DNA of 25,309 bases from a virus: positions 1-25,309 of IMG/VR virus record IMGVR_UViG_3300034072_000439, one strand, 5' to 3'. Below, in pieces: positions 7,145 to 15,422 of this stretch. Both the position numbers and the translations under genes were made by a program. The notes beneath the pieces are model-generated. The model saw only the letters and a program-made list of their open reading frames with translations. It was not told the origin of the DNA and did not search any database. The number at the start of each line of letters is the position of its first letter. Position 1 is the first letter of the stretch.

Positions 7145-9054
7145 GCAGCTTCGGCGGAGTCGTCGCGGGTAAGGCTTTTGTCCGTCTGTTCATGGACGAC
7201 GGGCCGTTTCAGAAGAGCCTCAAGGATACGAGCCGACGCATCCAAGGCCTCGGCCGTCCGCTTGCGGACCCGACGGGGAGGAGCAGGCTGCAGGCGACTA
7301 GTGCCGGGCTGATTACCGGTGGTGCGAAGATGCTTGGCGGCGGCCTGGCTCTCGGCACGCCGATGGTGATGGCGGCTCGTGCGGCTGCCACGTTCCAAGA
7401 CTCGCTGCTTGAACTCAAGGGTGCGGTGTCGAGCCTTTCCCCGCAGCAGTTTGAGGCCGTCCGTGCCTCCGCGATCCGCATGTCGAAAGACTTGAAAGTC
7501 GGGCCGGCGGACGCTGCCGCTGCGATGACGTTGCTCATCAAGGCTGGCATGAGCGTTGAGGATGTTTTGAAGGGTGCCGGCCGCGCTGCGGTGGAGTTTG
7601 CCAAGGTCGGCGGCGTCGATGCTGCGACTGCTGCCGAGTTCATGAAGGTGTCCATGAACGTGTTCGGAACTTCTGCCGAGGAGGCCGTCAACACGCTCTC
7701 GGCCGCGGCGGACGCGAGCGAAACCAGCATTGCCCAGATGGTCGAGGCGTTCCCGCAGATTGCATCGGTTGCCAAGGGCACCGGTCAAAGCCTGTTCGGG
7801 TTGTCGCAAGCCATCGCGGTACTCGCTCGCTACGGGATGACGGGAGAAGAGGCAGGCACCGGCATCAAGACGGTACTCACGAAACTGCTGGCACCGACGA
7901 ACGACGCCAAGGAAGCCCTGGCAACGCTGGGGCTTTCGATGAACGACTTCGTGGACGCTTCTGGCAAGCTGTTGCCGATCTCACAGATCGCTGCCTTGTT
8001 TGAGAAGCGGCTTGGCGGCATGAGCGATTCCGCCAAGGAAGCCATGCTCGCGAATGAGGCGTTGGTCAAGGTGTTCGACGTTCGCGGCATCAAGGTCATC
8101 CAGGCGTTCGCCGATGCCGGCCAAAAGGGCTTCGGCGACATCGCGACGGAAATGGAGAACGCCCGCAGCGTAGCCGAGAAGTACGCGATCATGATGGAGG
8201 GGCTGACCGGATTCTTCGCCGGGCTCTATGCGGCGACGATGCGGCTTGCAGATGCGTTCGGTACGTCGCTCGGGCCGAGCCTTCGCATCATCCAGCCGTT
8301 GCTCACAGGGCTGATTGACACTGCGGCGTGGCTCCTGGCGAACGTGCCAGGGCTTTCGACGGCACTGGCAACGCTGGCCGCAACGCTCACTGCATTCGGC
8401 GGCGGAATGCTTTTGGTGGGCGGCGGCGTTTCGCTGACGGTCAAGGCGTTTGATGCCATCATCAAGTTCGGGCCGATGGTGGTTGCCGCGTTGGCACGCA
8501 TTCGCTTTGCCATGTTCGCAACCGCTCGATCGGTCAAGGCTCTGATGGCAAACCTCGGGCCGGTGGGCTGGGGGCTGCTTGCGGTCGGTGCCGCGGTCGA
8601 GGCGTACGTCTTGTGGGGCGGTGACAACAAAGCCGTCGAAGAGGTCAAGCTGGCACGCGACGAAGAGAAGCAGTCGCTGGCGGACGCTGGCGGTGGCGTC
8701 GGCATGGCAACGACCGCCGGCCAAAAGCGAGGCGACACCTACGGCACGTTCGGAGGCGGTGCCTTGGGCCAGCTTGGCATCGGTGCTTCGCTCACCGCTG
8801 CGATGGAGACTGCCGGCAATACGGCCCGCATGGCGAGTTCTCTTGATGAAATCAAGCGGAATACCGCGGCCTCGGCCGAGACCGCACGAGCGACTGTGCG
8901 AACCGGCGGAAGCGGCGTGCGTGGTGGCGTTGCCGCCGTGAGCGATCGCGGCCTGCTGTCTGCCGCGGAGCGGGCCGCACTGGCTGGCGAACGCACCAAC
9001 GAAATCCTGCGGCAGATTGCATCCCGCACGAGCCAGCCGCTGGCCTTTGCCTAA
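7141..9054 (+). CDS. Phage tail tape measure protein, TP901-type
   Basis: 637 residues. After a short start (KAFVRLFMDDGPFQKSLKD) comes an Ala-rich helical block from about 75 to 330 with AATFQDSLLELKGAV, MSKDLKVGPADAA, AGMSVEDVLKGAG, VGGVDAATAAEFMKV and ARYGMTGEEAGTGIKTVL, the core of the TP901 tape-measure family. Hydrophobic segments follow at about 385-465 (LLTGLIDTAAWLLANV and GGGMLLVGGGVSLTV), usual for proteins that enter the host membrane at ejection. The C-terminus is Gly/Ala-rich with a basic helical end. It is short for a tape measure, so a short tail of roughly 90-100 nm is inferred from the usual length-residue relation. ATG overlaps the preceding stop (ATGA). Confidence 0.9.
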   Translation: MSSFGGVVAGKAFVRLFMDDGPFQKSLKDTSRRIQGLGRPLADPTGRSRLQATSAGLITGGAKMLGGGLALGTPMVMAARAAATFQDSLLELKGAVSSLSPQQFEAVRASAIRMSKDLKVGPADAAAAMTLLIKAGMSVEDVLKGAGRAAVEFAKVGGVDAATAAEFMKVSMNVFGTSAEEAVNTLSAAADASETSIAQMVEAFPQIASVAKGTGQSLFGLSQAIAVLARYGMTGEEAGTGIKTVLTKLLAPTNDAKEALATLGLSMNDFVDASGKLLPISQIAALFEKRLGGMSDSAKEAMLANEALVKVFDVRGIKVIQAFADAGQKGFGDIATEMENARSVAEKYAIMMEGLTGFFAGLYAATMRLADAFGTSLGPSLRIIQPLLTGLIDTAAWLLANVPGLSTALATLAATLTAFGGGMLLVGGGVSLTVKAFDAIIKFGPMVVAALARIRFAMFATARSVKALMANLGPVGWGLLAVGAAVEAYVLWGGDNKAVEEVKLARDEEKQSLADAGGGVGMATTAGQKRGDTYGTFGGGALGQLGIGASLTAAMETAGNTARMASSLDEIKRNTAASAETARATVRTGGSGVRGGVAAVSDRGLLSAAERAALAGERTNEILRQIASRTSQPLAFA

Positions 9055-9063
9055 GAGGATCAG

Positions 9064-10035
9064 ATGGCCGAAACGCCAAGGAACGACATCGAGCATCGCG
9101 AGTCCGGGTCAGGCTCGGTATCGCGAGACGGCGGAATCGTCGCCAGGAGTGCCGAGCTTCGGTGGATGATTCACTCCATGAGCGGCTATTCGGCTGCCGA
9201 GGAGCGGGCTTTGACGCTGGCTCCGACGCTTTACTTCGGCCACCGCCGTACCAATCTGAGCGTTCGGCCGGTCTCGGGCAGCTGGTATGCGGTGACGGCG
9301 GATTACGCCAATGTTGGCATTGATCTGTATGACGATGGCGAGTCCGTGGAGAACGACGACGGGGCGACGATCGTTCCGCACTCAGTTTCGGTTGAGTTCA
9401 CGGACGGCACTGAGCATGTGACGCAAGCGTGGTCAGACTCCGGCGACCCAGACGCCTACGTCACAGGATACGCAGCGACTGGTTCCGCACCGCTTACCTA
9501 CGGTGCGATCAATACAAGTGGCAACCAAGTCAACGGCGTTGACATTCCGGTCGGGGCGATGCAGTTCTCCGAGACGTGGATGATGCCGGCAAGCTATTTG
9601 CTGTTCGGGGCCGGCGGTGGTGCCGACCCGTACATCAAGACGCTTTCGGACATGAATTGCACCGTCAACTCCGACACGTTCCGGGGCTTCGAGCAAGGGT
9701 CCGTTTTGTTCCGCGGGGCCAGGTGGGAGGCCTCGGCAACGGCAACGATGGTTCCGGTCACGTTCCGCTTCGACGTTCGCAGAAGGCGGACCGATGTAGG
9801 CATCGGCGAGATTGCCGGCATTTTCAAGGACGGTTGGGATTATCTCTGGGTCGAGTACGAGAACGAGGTGGAAAGTAACAGCCTTATTCGCAAGCCGAAG
9901 TTCGCCTACGTGGCCCGCGTGATCGAGCGGAAGCCATTTGCAAACCTGAAGATCGGCAGCGAGTGGAGCAACCTCTACCTATCGACGCATGAGTTTACGC
10001 ACCCGCTCCAATCGGCTGGCTTCGGGGTGGCGTAA
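9064..10035 (+). CDS. Putative distal tail / minor tail protein
   Basis: 323 residues, start behind AGAGGA (9054-9059). Beta-rich with VRPVSGSWYAVTADYANVG, ATIVPHSVSVEF, a Gly/Ala loop, then GARWEASATATMVPVTFRFD and DGWDYLWVEYE. It follows the tape measure, where distal tail or tail-tip proteins are encoded. No enzyme motif is visible. The stop TAA shares its last A with the next ATG, so it is coupled to the following gene. Function inferred from position. Confidence 0.5.
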   Translation: MAETPRNDIEHRESGSGSVSRDGGIVARSAELRWMIHSMSGYSAAEERALTLAPTLYFGHRRTNLSVRPVSGSWYAVTADYANVGIDLYDDGESVENDDGATIVPHSVSVEFTDGTEHVTQAWSDSGDPDAYVTGYAATGSAPLTYGAINTSGNQVNGVDIPVGAMQFSETWMMPASYLLFGAGGGADPYIKTLSDMNCTVNSDTFRGFEQGSVLFRGARWEASATATMVPVTFRFDVRRRRTDVGIGEIAGIFKDGWDYLWVEYENEVESNSLIRKPKFAYVARVIERKPFANLKIGSEWSNLYLSTHEFTHPLQSAGFGVA

Positions 10036-10790
10036 TGAGCGATCCATTTCGCCGCGTGGCACCTGGCGAGAGGCTGACCATCCATGCGGCGGCGTGGAAC
10101 CGCACGATGGATGTCGTCTCTCCGCGTGCGGACTTCGGCGGAGCCCAGGCCGCAGATGCCTTGCTCAACTTTCGGGTCGCCGTCCGCAACGACACGACGG
10201 GCTTGGCCGACATTTACTCAGTGTTGAAGATCGGCAACGCAATCATCTCGCCTACCGGCGGGGCCGGCGGGCAATTCTCAGCGGTGCCGGTTTTTATTGG
10301 CACCGAGCCTGACGAAGATACCGGTGCTGGTTTCTGCGTACTGGCGGCACCATGTGCCACCGGTGCCTATGCAATGGGGGCAGTGGCAGGCGTCACGCCT
10401 GTCAAGCTAAACGTCATAGACGCGGACCACAGGTACGCAAAAGCGAAAGACGGCGACATCACGGAATTGCAGACAGCCGTGGCGGGGCCGGCGTTCATCC
10501 TGTGGAAGGAAAGCGGCACCGGCGGTGGGAAGTGGGGTTACGTGCGGCTTGGCAATGACGATGAGTCGTTCCGGCTTGGCCGCGTGACCGGTGGAGCGTC
10601 CGGGGCGTGGGCAAAGGACACGACCGGATCGGTGGAGCCGATTGACGAGAACGGAACGGCGTTGGCGACCGGCATCTTTGAGGCGAGCAACTGGTTCGCG
10701 GATGTGACGATAGCGACCGGTTATGCCCGGGTGGCGTGCCACAAGTTCGGGCCGAAGTGGTTCCTCATCGCCGCGGAGTGCTTGCCGTAA
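10035..10790 (+). CDS. Putative minor tail / virion protein
   Basis: 251 residues. The N-terminus (SDPFRRVAPGERLTIHAAAW) leads into a Gly/Ala-rich beta region with LNFRVAVRNDTTGLADIYSV and later GKWGYVRLGNDDES. It begins on the last base of the previous stop (TAATG) and ends the same way into the next gene. Position after the distal tail protein suggests a tail-tip or fibre-attachment role. I do not recognise the family. Confidence 0.45.
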   Translation: MSDPFRRVAPGERLTIHAAAWNRTMDVVSPRADFGGAQAADALLNFRVAVRNDTTGLADIYSVLKIGNAIISPTGGAGGQFSAVPVFIGTEPDEDTGAGFCVLAAPCATGAYAMGAVAGVTPVKLNVIDADHRYAKAKDGDITELQTAVAGPAFILWKESGTGGGKWGYVRLGNDDESFRLGRVTGGASGAWAKDTTGSVEPIDENGTALATGIFEASNWFADVTIATGYARVACHKFGPKWFLIAAECLP

Positions 10791-11479
10791 TGGGTGGCTT
10801 CCTATTCGGTGCGTGTTCGTGCCATTGCGATGCCTGCGGGGACTGCTGCAATTGCATAACGTACATCCCGCTCGGCGCAGTCATCACTGAAAATCACTAC
10901 AGCACGCAATGTTGTGCCTACATCACGGCCGGCATCGTTGCCGGTCAAGGCTACCCGGCAACAATCCCTATTGGCATCCAGGGCACATGGATTTCTTCGT
11001 CGCTATTCAACGTGCCTATCGACGTAGGTTCTACGTGCGTATCCTCGTACTATATTGACTACTACCACGTTGACGGCGAGCCTGCTGAACACCAGCACCT
11101 TACTACAACAAGCCGGTCGATCCTCATGACTATCGGCACGGCACTGGTTGAAATATTTCTTGGCAGCGACTGCTGCCCAACGAGCATTCAGGTTCACGAC
11201 CCGGACGGCTACTTGACCGATCCGGTCTTGGGGTTTGGGCCTGCAACAATCGAAGGCTATTTTGAGGCAGGATTCAACAATGGCACTGGCGGGCCATATG
11301 ACCTGGTCATATGCCCAGATCCGCCGCGTGGTGTCTGCTGTGTCGATGGCGTGTCAATCGGAGAACAGATAACCCAGTTCTATTGCGAGACGAACGGCGA
11401 CGATATCAACCCAGGCACATGGTACGAGGACGGCACCTATGACCCCAACGACCCTTGCAGCGGTGACCCATGGCCGTGA
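10790..11479 (+). CDS. Cysteine-rich probable structural protein
   Basis: 229 residues starting at ATG 10790 (TAATG with the previous gene). The N-terminus holds seven cysteines within residues 9-22 (GACSCHCDACGDCCNC), dense enough for metal binding or disulphides. Further CC pairs occur (STQCC, GSDCC). The C-terminus, GVCCVDGVS then FYCETNGDD and DPNDPCSGD, resembles the short CC-DG-x-C repeats seen in many planctomycete extracellular proteins. No signal peptide is visible, so it may be a virion component rather than a secreted protein. AT content is a little higher than the flanking tail genes. Confidence 0.45.
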   Translation: MGGFLFGACSCHCDACGDCCNCITYIPLGAVITENHYSTQCCAYITAGIVAGQGYPATIPIGIQGTWISSSLFNVPIDVGSTCVSSYYIDYYHVDGEPAEHQHLTTTSRSILMTIGTALVEIFLGSDCCPTSIQVHDPDGYLTDPVLGFGPATIEGYFEAGFNNGTGGPYDLVICPDPPRGVCCVDGVSIGEQITQFYCETNGDDINPGTWYEDGTYDPNDPCSGDPWP

Positions 11480-11964
11480 TCGCCGGGAGCCGCAAGGTGT
11501 TCGTGGCGAAGATGGCGAGGCGTGGCTACACGCTCAATGAGGTCGCCGCGTGCATCACAAGCGACGACGGCACGACCATAGCAGTGGACGTTGACCACCC
11601 GGCATACCCGCGGGAGGCAAGGCTGGGCTTCTCGCCGCCATCGCTCGCCCGCAAGGCCGCCAACTTCGCCAAGGCCGCCATGCGGCACATCGCCGATCGT
11701 GGCCGGCAGTGCACGCCAGCAGAGGTCGAGGCCCGGTTCGCAATTTGCGAACAATGCCCGCTCTACGTGGATCATCACTGCTCGCACCAGAAGTGCGGCT
11801 GCAAGATCAGCAAAAACCTTGCCCTCGTTTCTAAGTTGTCTTGGGCCAGCGAGTCCTGCCCCGAGGGAAAGTGGTCCGCAATCCCTCTTCCCAACGAAGC
11901 CGATTCACGTTCAATTCCGCCGCAACCGGAGGCGGACCCGTGCCACCAAAAGACCATCACGTAA
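11470..11964 (+). CDS. Small zinc-ribbon-like protein
   Basis: 164 residues. A cysteine cluster at residues 93, 96, 104, 109, 111 and 130 (ICEQCPLYVDHHC, KCGCK, ESCPEGKW) has the spacing of a zinc-binding ribbon. The N-terminal third is basic (SRKVFVAKMARRGY) and the middle is an Ala-rich helix. The start overlaps the preceding gene by 10 bases. The CxxC...CPxGKW pattern is common in phage accessory proteins of unknown role. The C-terminal tail after residue 140 is Pro-rich and overlaps the start of the next gene. Confidence 0.5.
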   Translation: MAVIAGSRKVFVAKMARRGYTLNEVAACITSDDGTTIAVDVDHPAYPREARLGFSPPSLARKAANFAKAAMRHIADRGRQCTPAEVEARFAICEQCPLYVDHHCSHQKCGCKISKNLALVSKLSWASESCPEGKWSAIPLPNEADSRSIPPQPEADPCHQKTIT

Positions 11965-12224
11965 CGATCCACAAGCGGCGGTGGACGATCCGCTTCACGA
12001 AGCTACGCGGCGGTGCTGCTGGGTGGTGCGATTGGGACAAGCGGCTCATCCACATCGACAGCAGGCTCAAGGGCCAGGCCAAAGTTGACACGATCGTCCA
12101 CGAGATTGTTCACGCAACGATGGGCGAACACGCCTCCGAGGAGTGTGTGACCGAGGCCGGGCGAGTTGCTGCGTCGGTTATCCATCGGATTCTCAAGTAC
12201 CGGGAGCAAGCGAATGGCGCGTGA
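11940..12224 (+). CDS. Small HExxH zinc-peptidase-like protein
   Basis: 94 residues from GTG 11940, chosen because GGAGG lies at 11928-11932 with a 7-base gap; longer forms lack a ribosome site. HEIVH at 54-58 is the zinc metallopeptidase signature, followed by EHASEECVTEAG, where a glutamate could be the third ligand as in gluzincins or ImmA/SprT-like proteins. At 94 residues it is a minimal domain. Activity is inferred from the motif. In phages such proteins can process structural proteins or cleave repressors. It overlaps both neighbours, so it is co-translated with them. Confidence 0.6.
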   Translation: MPPKDHHVTIHKRRWTIRFTKLRGGAAGWCDWDKRLIHIDSRLKGQAKVDTIVHEIVHATMGEHASEECVTEAGRVAASVIHRILKYREQANGA

Positions 12225-13215
12225 CGCAATCACATCAATCGTCAAGAGGCTTGTGCAAAAGCACCCGGACCACCCTGCACGAGGCATTGCCAGGATGGTT
12301 GTGAAGGAGACACGCAACGCCATCACGCTAGAAGCCGCTCGCCGCCGCGTGCGTGGCTTCCTTGGCACTGCAGGCGTCAAGGCTCGCAAGGAATACAAGG
12401 ACAAGACGCCGCGCGAGCCACGCCAGGCGGGCGTCGTCTACAACCTCCCCACGTCGATAGCAGAGCCGTGGACCCCGTACGACCTCGGCGTAGCCGGACG
12501 CATCGGCATCATTTCCGACGTTCATATTCCGTACCACTCGGAGAACGCCGTGCTGGCGTCGGTCGGCTACCTCAAGAAAGCCAAGGTAGACGCTGTTCTC
12601 GTCAACGGCGACATGGCTGACTTCTATTCCATCAGCCGGCACATGAAAGACCCACGGCAGCGGGACTTCTCAGGCGAGTTGACATCGTGCCGTGAGTTCC
12701 TTGGGTGGCTGCGGCAACAGCTCCCGAAGATTCCGATTGTCTACAAGGCTGGCAACCACGAGGAACGCTGGCAGCACTACATCTGGCAGCACGCGCCGGA
12801 GTTGTCCAAGGAAGCCCGCATGTCGTTGCAGGCGTGGTTGGACTTGCGTGACCACGGCATCGAGATGGTTGAGGACAAGCGACCGGTGCTGCTTGGCAAG
12901 CTGCCGGTGCTGCACGGTCACGAGCTGCCAAACGGCATCGCCGCTCCAGTGAACCCTGCTCGCGGTGCGTTCATGCGGACGCTGCACACCGTGCTGGTGG
13001 GACACTCGCACCGCACGAGTGCTCATGCCGAGGCCGACATGTGGCACGACGAGACGGCGTGCTGGTCAACCGGCTGCCTTTGTGACCTGACGCCAGAGTA
13101 CGCACGCATCAATCGCTGGAACCACGGCTTTGCAATGGCGACCGTCGAAAGCGATGGCGAGTTCGGGATTGAGAACTTCCGCATATCAGCCAATTGGAAG
13201 GTGAGATCGTCATGA
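12214..13215 (+). CDS. Calcineurin-like metallophosphoesterase with N-terminal helical extension
   Basis: 333 residues from ATG 12214 behind GGGAG (12202-12206). All metal-binding motifs of the family are present in order: SDVH (101-104), NGDMAD (131-136), GNHEER (180-185), HGHE (234-237) and GHSHRT (263-268). The first 60 residues are basic and helical (ITSIVKRLVQKHP, EAARRRVRGFLG), resembling a small DNA-binding domain. The substrate is unknown; phage members may act on nucleic acids or nucleotides. The gene overlaps the upstream HExxH gene by 11 bases and the kinase gene by ATGA. Confidence 0.85.
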   Translation: MARDAITSIVKRLVQKHPDHPARGIARMVVKETRNAITLEAARRRVRGFLGTAGVKARKEYKDKTPREPRQAGVVYNLPTSIAEPWTPYDLGVAGRIGIISDVHIPYHSENAVLASVGYLKKAKVDAVLVNGDMADFYSISRHMKDPRQRDFSGELTSCREFLGWLRQQLPKIPIVYKAGNHEERWQHYIWQHAPELSKEARMSLQAWLDLRDHGIEMVEDKRPVLLGKLPVLHGHELPNGIAAPVNPARGAFMRTLHTVLVGHSHRTSAHAEADMWHDETACWSTGCLCDLTPEYARINRWNHGFAMATVESDGEFGIENFRISANWKVRSS

Positions 13216-13790
13216 CCCGCACAAGCATCATCGGCCTTGCCGGCCACATCGGAGCCGGCAAGACGCTGGCCGCCAGCATGGTTCCCGGTGCAACGCATCT
13301 CCAATGGAGCGATGCGGTGTACCGCGGCATCGCCGCCATCCTTGGCGTCGAGGAAGCCATCCTCCGCGACCGTCGATGCAAGGACGCCACGATCCGCGTG
13401 GCAGGCATGGACTTGTCGCCGCGGCATCTGCTGCGGACGCTCGGCACCGAATGGGGCCGGGAGATGATCCACTACGACTTGTGGGTCCAACTCACGATGG
13501 ACCGTATTCGGTTGCTGCGGGAAAGCACCGGTTGCCGCCGGTTCACCATCTGCGGCACCCGGTTCGGCAACGAGGTTGCCGCGATCCGCGAGCGTGGCGG
13601 CGAAGTGTGGTGGATCGAGCGGCCGGGCCTGTCGGCAGGCGAACACGTTTCGGACCAGCTTCTCACGGCCGACCGGTGCGATCGGGTGATCGACAACATC
13701 GGCACCGTCGATGACTTGCGGCAGGAAATCGAGGCTGCGTGGGAGGCGTTTGCCACCGGCCGGGCACCACTGAACGCCCGTATAGAATAA
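13212..13790 (+). CDS. Deoxynucleoside monophosphate kinase-like P-loop protein
   Basis: 192 residues. Walker A is GHIGAGKT (11-18) right after a hydrophobic strand, and LSPRHLLRTLGTEWGRE (68-84) matches the conserved helix of phage dNMP kinases of the T4 gp1 type. A C-terminal D-x-VIDN stretch precedes the last helix, as in the family. It would phosphorylate dNMPs for phage DNA synthesis. Its location inside the late region, next to a phosphoesterase, is unusual. ATG 13212 overlaps the preceding stop as ATGA; a start 18 bases upstream is possible but has no advantage. Confidence 0.75.
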   Translation: MTRTSIIGLAGHIGAGKTLAASMVPGATHLQWSDAVYRGIAAILGVEEAILRDRRCKDATIRVAGMDLSPRHLLRTLGTEWGREMIHYDLWVQLTMDRIRLLRESTGCRRFTICGTRFGNEVAAIRERGGEVWWIERPGLSAGEHVSDQLLTADRCDRVIDNIGTVDDLRQEIEAAWEAFATGRAPLNARIE

Positions 13791-13807
13791 CGGTAAGGAG
13801 ACCGCCA

Positions 13808-14029
13808 GTGTACCAGCAGTCGGAAGGCGTCTATCGGCGGTCGAAGTTCGGCCGCGATCCGCTTTCAACGCCAGCCACAAGCGGCATCCACCCACACGTT
13901 CACGGCCGACATTCGCACGGCATCGGTTGCATCACGAGCCGACCGTCAACCGAGCAGGAATACGAGGCTTGGCTACGTGGTGTCACCATCGCCCAACTGA
14001 TCGAGGAGCAAAAGCAAGATGGCAAATAG
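13808..14029 (+). CDS. Small His-rich hypothetical protein
   Basis: 73 residues from GTG 13808, placed by AAGGAG at 13794-13799. The middle is His/Gly-rich (GIHPHVHGRHSHGIG), which could bind metal or be a flexible linker, followed by a short acidic helix EYEAWLRGVTIAQLIEEQ. Its end overlaps the next gene by 11 bases. I do not recognise it; the good ribosome site and coupling support its reality. Confidence 0.55.
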   Translation: MYQQSEGVYRRSKFGRDPLSTPATSGIHPHVHGRHSHGIGCITSRPSTEQEYEAWLRGVTIAQLIEEQKQDGK

Positions 14030-14510
14030 TCTGACCGCAAGCGGATCGACCCGGCTTTCGTGGACGCTCACCGACACGCAAGCGGTAGGCACTGTCAGTC
14101 GCGGTGCCACTATCAGCACCTCTCGCACGATCACCAACGGCACCGGGCCGGATCAAGCGACCGCAGGCTACACGAACACTCACACCGTTACCGGAACGGC
14201 AACGCTTGAGCTGGACTTCGCCGGCATCGAATACAGTTCGTTTGGGTCGACAGGCCTCGTTGCGTTTACCTCCATCAAGGAGATTCTCGTCAAGGTTGCC
14301 GCGACAACCGGGGCTCAGTTGTTCGTCGGCTACGCAACCGGCGTGACCGGCCACCGCGTTCCGTACGGTGGCGAGTACCACATGTGCAGCTACACGACCG
14401 GCATCGCTGTGAGCGATTGGGCCGGCTCGGCGTTGCGGATTCACAACCCAACGTCAACCGACGTGAGCATCGACATCGCGATCATCGGCGTGGGTTCGTA
14501 TTCGTCCTAG
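14019..14510 (+). CDS. Probable virion structural protein, beta-rich
   Basis: 163 residues, Thr/Ser/Gly-rich, with GAGGAG about 10 bases upstream. It has repeated Thr-rich strands (TVSRGATISTSRTI, THTVTGTATLELDF), VPYGGEYHMCSY in the last third, and ends in IAIIGVGSYSS. This is the composition of small phage decoration or minor virion proteins. No enzymatic motif. Function is inferred from composition and position. Confidence 0.45.
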   Translation: MANSLTASGSTRLSWTLTDTQAVGTVSRGATISTSRTITNGTGPDQATAGYTNTHTVTGTATLELDFAGIEYSSFGSTGLVAFTSIKEILVKVAATTGAQLFVGYATGVTGHRVPYGGEYHMCSYTTGIAVSDWAGSALRIHNPTSTDVSIDIAIIGVGSYSS

Positions 14511-14524
14511 TCCCAAGGTGACAC

Positions 14525-14791
14525 ATGAACTTCCTTGACAAGCTCAGGCTCATTGGCGAGTGGTCGCCGATGCTCGCCATCCTGCAACAGTACGCCGCCG
14601 AGCCCGACGGGCACAAGAAGGTGCTTGTGGTCATGGATGCGGTGGAGTTCCTGGCAAGCAAGTCCGAGACCAAGCTGGATGACGGCATTGTCACCCGGCT
14701 GGAGGCGATGCTCCGCACGCCGCAAGGCGAGGACTTCGTGAAGTACGTCATCGACCAGATTCAGAACATGATGCCGGAGGGCGACAAGTGA
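14525..14791 (+). CDS. Small acidic helical protein, unknown
   Basis: 88 residues behind AAGGTG (14515-14520). Predominantly helical and acidic (FLDKLRLIGEWSPMLAILQQ, HKKVLVVMDAVEFLAS, GEDFVKYVIDQIQNMM). No membrane segment. It overlaps the next gene at GTGA, so the pair is translationally coupled. It begins a run of small genes leading to a cysteine peptidase. Function unknown. Confidence 0.6.
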   Translation: MNFLDKLRLIGEWSPMLAILQQYAAEPDGHKKVLVVMDAVEFLASKSETKLDDGIVTRLEAMLRTPQGEDFVKYVIDQIQNMMPEGDK

Positions 14792-15036
14792 TCGACCTCG
14801 AAGCGGCAGCACAGATTGCGGTGGGTGCCGGGCTTGTCGGCTACGGCCTGTGGGAAGGCTGGAAGAGGCTGCCAGCGTTCCGGCTGCCGTCGCTTGGCAA
14901 GGCTGCCAGCGTTGACGGCGACGTGCATACCGTCGTCAACATCTCCATGCGGCTTGATGCTGCTGGGCGATCCAAGGCTGCCGACCTGGCCCGTGCGTTG
15001 GTTCAGGAAATGCTTTCGCCATCCAAGGGCAAGTGA
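14788..15036 (+). CDS. Small protein with weak N-terminal membrane-like helix, unknown
   Basis: 82 residues from GTG 14788 (GTGA overlap). Residues 5-24 (EAAAQIAVGAGLVGYGLWEG) are Ala/Gly-rich and mildly hydrophobic, so they could form one membrane helix, followed by a basic stretch and a C-terminal helix. Size and position before a candidate lysin make a holin-like role possible, but a single weak helix is thin evidence. Confidence 0.5.
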   Translation: MIDLEAAAQIAVGAGLVGYGLWEGWKRLPAFRLPSLGKAASVDGDVHTVVNISMRLDAAGRSKAADLARALVQEMLSPSKGK

Positions 15037-15422
15037 GCGTGAAGCCTTTCGTCCTAATCGCCGCCGGTCTGTTCGTGCTGTTCGGCGTGCCGGACGTATC
15101 GCAATTTAGCGATTGGCTGCCGGTTGCGGTGGTCAAGCCGGTGGAGGTGGACGCCGTTGTCTACGTGTTCGAGAAAGACGAACACGTCGTATCTCCCGCA
15201 GTCCGTGCGGCGTTGAACACGCTCAATCGCCGCAACGTGCTTGCGACTCTGTTTGAGGATGACACCGTATCGGGCGATGGCGACGTGCCGGAACAGTATC
15301 GCCTTCCGCTAGAGGCTGCACGCAAGGCCGGGTTGCCGTGCCTGGTTGTGATGGCGGGCGGCAAGGTGCTGCGGGTGGTGGCGAACCCGACCGCCGAGCA
15401 GATTGAGGGGGTGGGGAAGTGA
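15033..15422 (+). CDS. Membrane-anchored or exported small protein, possibly thioredoxin-like
   Basis: 129 residues from GTG 15033, overlapping the previous stop. Residues 3-20 (VKPFVLIAAGLFVLFGVP) form a signal or membrane segment. The rest has the order strand (DAVVYVFEKDE), helix (SPAVRAALNTLN), strand (VLATLFEDD), helix, then a cis-Pro-like GLPCLVVMAGGKVLRVV, resembling a thioredoxin-type fold, but no CxxC pair is present. It would face the periplasm. Its GTGA overlap with the cysteine peptidase gene suggests joint expression. Confidence 0.5.
   Translation: MSVKPFVLIAAGLFVLFGVPDVSQFSDWLPVAVVKPVEVDAVVYVFEKDEHVVSPAVRAALNTLNRRNVLATLFEDDTVSGDGDVPEQYRLPLEAARKAGLPCLVVMAGGKVLRVVANPTAEQIEGVGK

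Noticed and set aside
7981-9096. 371-codon minus-strand frame opposite the tape measure
   Set aside because: Composition typical of antisense of an Ala-rich gene; no domain or ribosome site.
9564-9571. GTTCTCCG box in the minor tail gene
   Set aside because: Inside a coding frame with no palindromic partner; one such 8-mer is expected by chance in this length.
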